Source: Allobosea sp. ASV33
Lineage (GTDB): Bacteria > Pseudomonadota > Alphaproteobacteria > Rhizobiales > Beijerinckiaceae
Direction of reading: 5' to 3'
Assembly (NCBI RefSeq): GCF_016428755.1
Contig: NZ_JAELTI010000037.1
Coordinates: 1 to 46,126 of the forward strand
Length of the DNA: 46,126 nt
Every line of letters starts with the position of its first letter. Position 1 is the first letter of the stretch. Shown one piece after another: positions 44,906-46,126 of the stretch. A program made the position numbers and the translations under genes. The notes beneath the pieces were generated by a model. That model was not told where the DNA came from, searched no databases, and saw only the letters and a list, made by a program, of their open reading frames with translations.

Positions 44906-46126
44906 ATGGCTTTCAATCTCTTCAGCAGTGACCGCGCTTCAGCGCAGATCGCGGCGATCCAGCGCTCCCAAGCCGTGATCGAGTTCGACATCACGGGAAC
45001 GGTCCTTCTCGCCAACGAGAATTTCCTGGCGGCGACCGGCTACCAACTCGCAGAGATCGTCGGTCGCCCTCACGCGCTCTTCATGCGCAAGGACGAGGCC
45101 GACGCTCCCGATTACAAGGCGTTCTGGAGCGCGTTGCGTCGCGGAGAGCCACAGGAAGGGCAGTTCCTGCGCCTGCGCAAGGACGGCGCGCCGATCTGGC
45201 TGCAGGCGATCTATGCCCCGATCCTGGGGCGCGGCGGCAAACCGACCAGGATCGTGAAATTCGCGACCGACATCACGGCGCAGAAGGCCGAGATCGCCAA
45301 TTCGGAAGCCCAGATCGCCGCGATCCGCAAGTCGCAGGCCGTCATCGAGTTCAACCTCGACGGCCTCGTCCTCGATGCCAACGAGAATTTCCTGAATGCC
45401 CTCGGATACCGCCTCGACGAGATCAAGGGCCAGCATCACCGCCTGTTCGTCGCGCCGGAGCAGCATCAGTCGGATGAATACAAGCGCTTCTGGTCGAAGC
45501 TCGGCCGGGGCGAATACGACGAGGGCGAGTATCTGCGCCTCGGCAAGGGCGGCCGCCGGATCTGGATCCACGCCACCTACAACCCGATCCTCGATTCGGC
45601 GGGGCGGCCGTACAAGGTGGTCAAGTTCGCCTCCGACATCACGGAGCGCCGCCGCGCGCAGGAGGCCCTCCAGCTCACCGTCGCAGAAACCCGTGAGGTC
45701 GTCGCGGCCGCCAAGCAGAAGAACCTCAATCCGCGCATCGACATGGCCGGCAAGGCCGGCGACCTGCGCAATCTCTGCGAGGGCGTGAACGCGCTGATCG
45801 AGACGCTCTGCGATGTCGTGACGACGACGGCCGACATCTCGGGCACGCTGAGCGCCGGCTCCTCGACGATCAACCAGGACAGCCGCAACCTCGCGCAGCG
45901 GACCGAGGAACAGGCCAGCAGCCTCGAAGAAACCGCCGCGACGACCGAAGAACTCGCGGCTTCCGTCAAGCAGAGCGCGGCGCGGGCGCAGGAGGCGACG
46001 GCGCTGGGCGAACAGGCCAATGCCATCGCCAATCGCGGCGGCGACATCGTCACCGCGGCGATTGCGGCGATGGAGCGCATCGAGCGCGCTTCCGCCAATA
46101 TCGCCGAGATCATCAACGTCATCGAC
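44906..46126 (+). CDS. Soluble double-PAS methyl-accepting chemotaxis protein (3' end beyond window)
   Basis: The ATG at 44906 opens 407 codons running off the window. There is no signal peptide or membrane segment. Two near-identical PAS/PAC units follow each other: about 12-125 (AQIAAIQRSQAVIEF, NENFLAATGY, DGAPIWLQAIYAPIL, VKFATDIT) and about 133-250 (AQIAAIRKSQAVIEF, NENFLNALGY, RRIWIHATYNPIL, VKFASDIT). These are an internal duplication. The MCP signalling helices begin after that, with RTEEQASSLEETAATTEELAASV. It is likely a cytoplasmic receptor whose PAS domains bind heme, flavin or a small ligand, as in Aer-2/McpB-type proteins. The adaptation and CheA-binding tip lies outside the window. 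Confidence 0.92.
   Translation, partial: MAFNLFSSDRASAQIAAIQRSQAVIEFDITGTVLLANENFLAATGYQLAEIVGRPHALFMRKDEADAPDYKAFWSALRRGEPQEGQFLRLRKDGAPIWLQAIYAPILGRGGKPTRIVKFATDITAQKAEIANSEAQIAAIRKSQAVIEFNLDGLVLDANENFLNALGYRLDEIKGQHHRLFVAPEQHQSDEYKRFWSKLGRGEYDEGEYLRLGKGGRRIWIHATYNPILDSAGRPYKVVKFASDITERRRAQEALQLTVAETREVVAAAKQKNLNPRIDMAGKAGDLRNLCEGVNALIETLCDVVTTTADISGTLSAGSSTINQDSRNLAQRTEEQASSLEETAATTEELAASVKQSAARAQEATALGEQANAIANRGGDIVTAAIAAMERIERASANIAEIINVID

Overview
This window looks like a high-GC chromosome segment of an alphaproteobacterium of the order Hyphomicrobiales (Rhizobiales). A Bosea-like or related Boseaceae/Methylobacteriaceae genome is my best guess. This is inferred from codon use, the rpmH-rnpA-yidC-engB-argB and hisB-hisH-hisA-hisF-hisE-coaA orders, the recR-ybaB-dnaX-ffs cluster, and families typical of the group; no database was consulted. 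Almost everything is core chromosome. I see no prophage, insertion sequence, integrase, CRISPR array, tRNA or rRNA. The first 77 bases are not genomic: a 52-base poly-C run is followed by a perfect 19-base Tn5/Nextera mosaic end, so the left edge is an assembly or sequencing artefact.

Layout. (1) 0.2-3.1 kb: periplasmic redox pair (redoxin and DsbD/ScsB-like protein). (2) 3.3-6.6 kb: nitrate/sulfonate/taurine-type ABC importer on the minus strand, divergent from an Lrp/AsnC regulator. (3) 6.7-10.4 kb: tightly spaced plus-strand run coaBC, dut, Rrf2-type regulator, cysK, GNAT acetyltransferase. (4) 10.5-13.8 kb: VOC protein, then a coupled FAD oxidoreductase and BrkB-family membrane protein. 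(5) 14-18 kb: Omp25/31-like beta-barrel, then recR, ybaB, dnaX and the SRP RNA gene ffs with a clear promoter. (6) 18-24.5 kb: rpmH, rnpA, yidC, a CatB/Vat-like acetyltransferase, engB, a DUF423 protein, argB and a pyrimidine 5'-nucleotidase-like HAD protein. (7) 24.6-31.8 kb: metZ, then hisB, DUF2628, hisH, hisA, a frameshifted amino-acid-binding protein gene, hisF, hisE and coaA. (8) 31.9-34.8 kb: DUF1697, YqaA-like and RidA proteins and an unrecognised helical-repeat protein. (9) 34.8-38.6 kb: aminotransferase, cobQ and a TetR regulator with a promoter-operator palindrome. (10) 38.7-42.6 kb: three surface-polysaccharide genes. (11) 42.6-46.1 kb: a small exported protein, a DosC-like globin-coupled protein with a degenerate GGDEF domain, and a divergent soluble double-PAS chemoreceptor cut by the window end.

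The strongest signals beyond routine annotation are as follows. The globin protein appears to have lost its cyclase active site but keeps the c-di-GMP inhibitory-site motif, beside a soluble PAS chemoreceptor. A family of about ten intergenic palindromic repeats is spread over the window, one copy lying between the binding-protein and permease genes of the ABC operon. A cysteine-poor Rrf2 regulator sits immediately upstream of cysK. A perfect palindrome fills the promoter spacer of the TetR gene, and one of its half-sites recurs upstream of the neighbouring aminotransferase. One protein-coding gene has no ordinary start codon at its apparent ribosome binding site.
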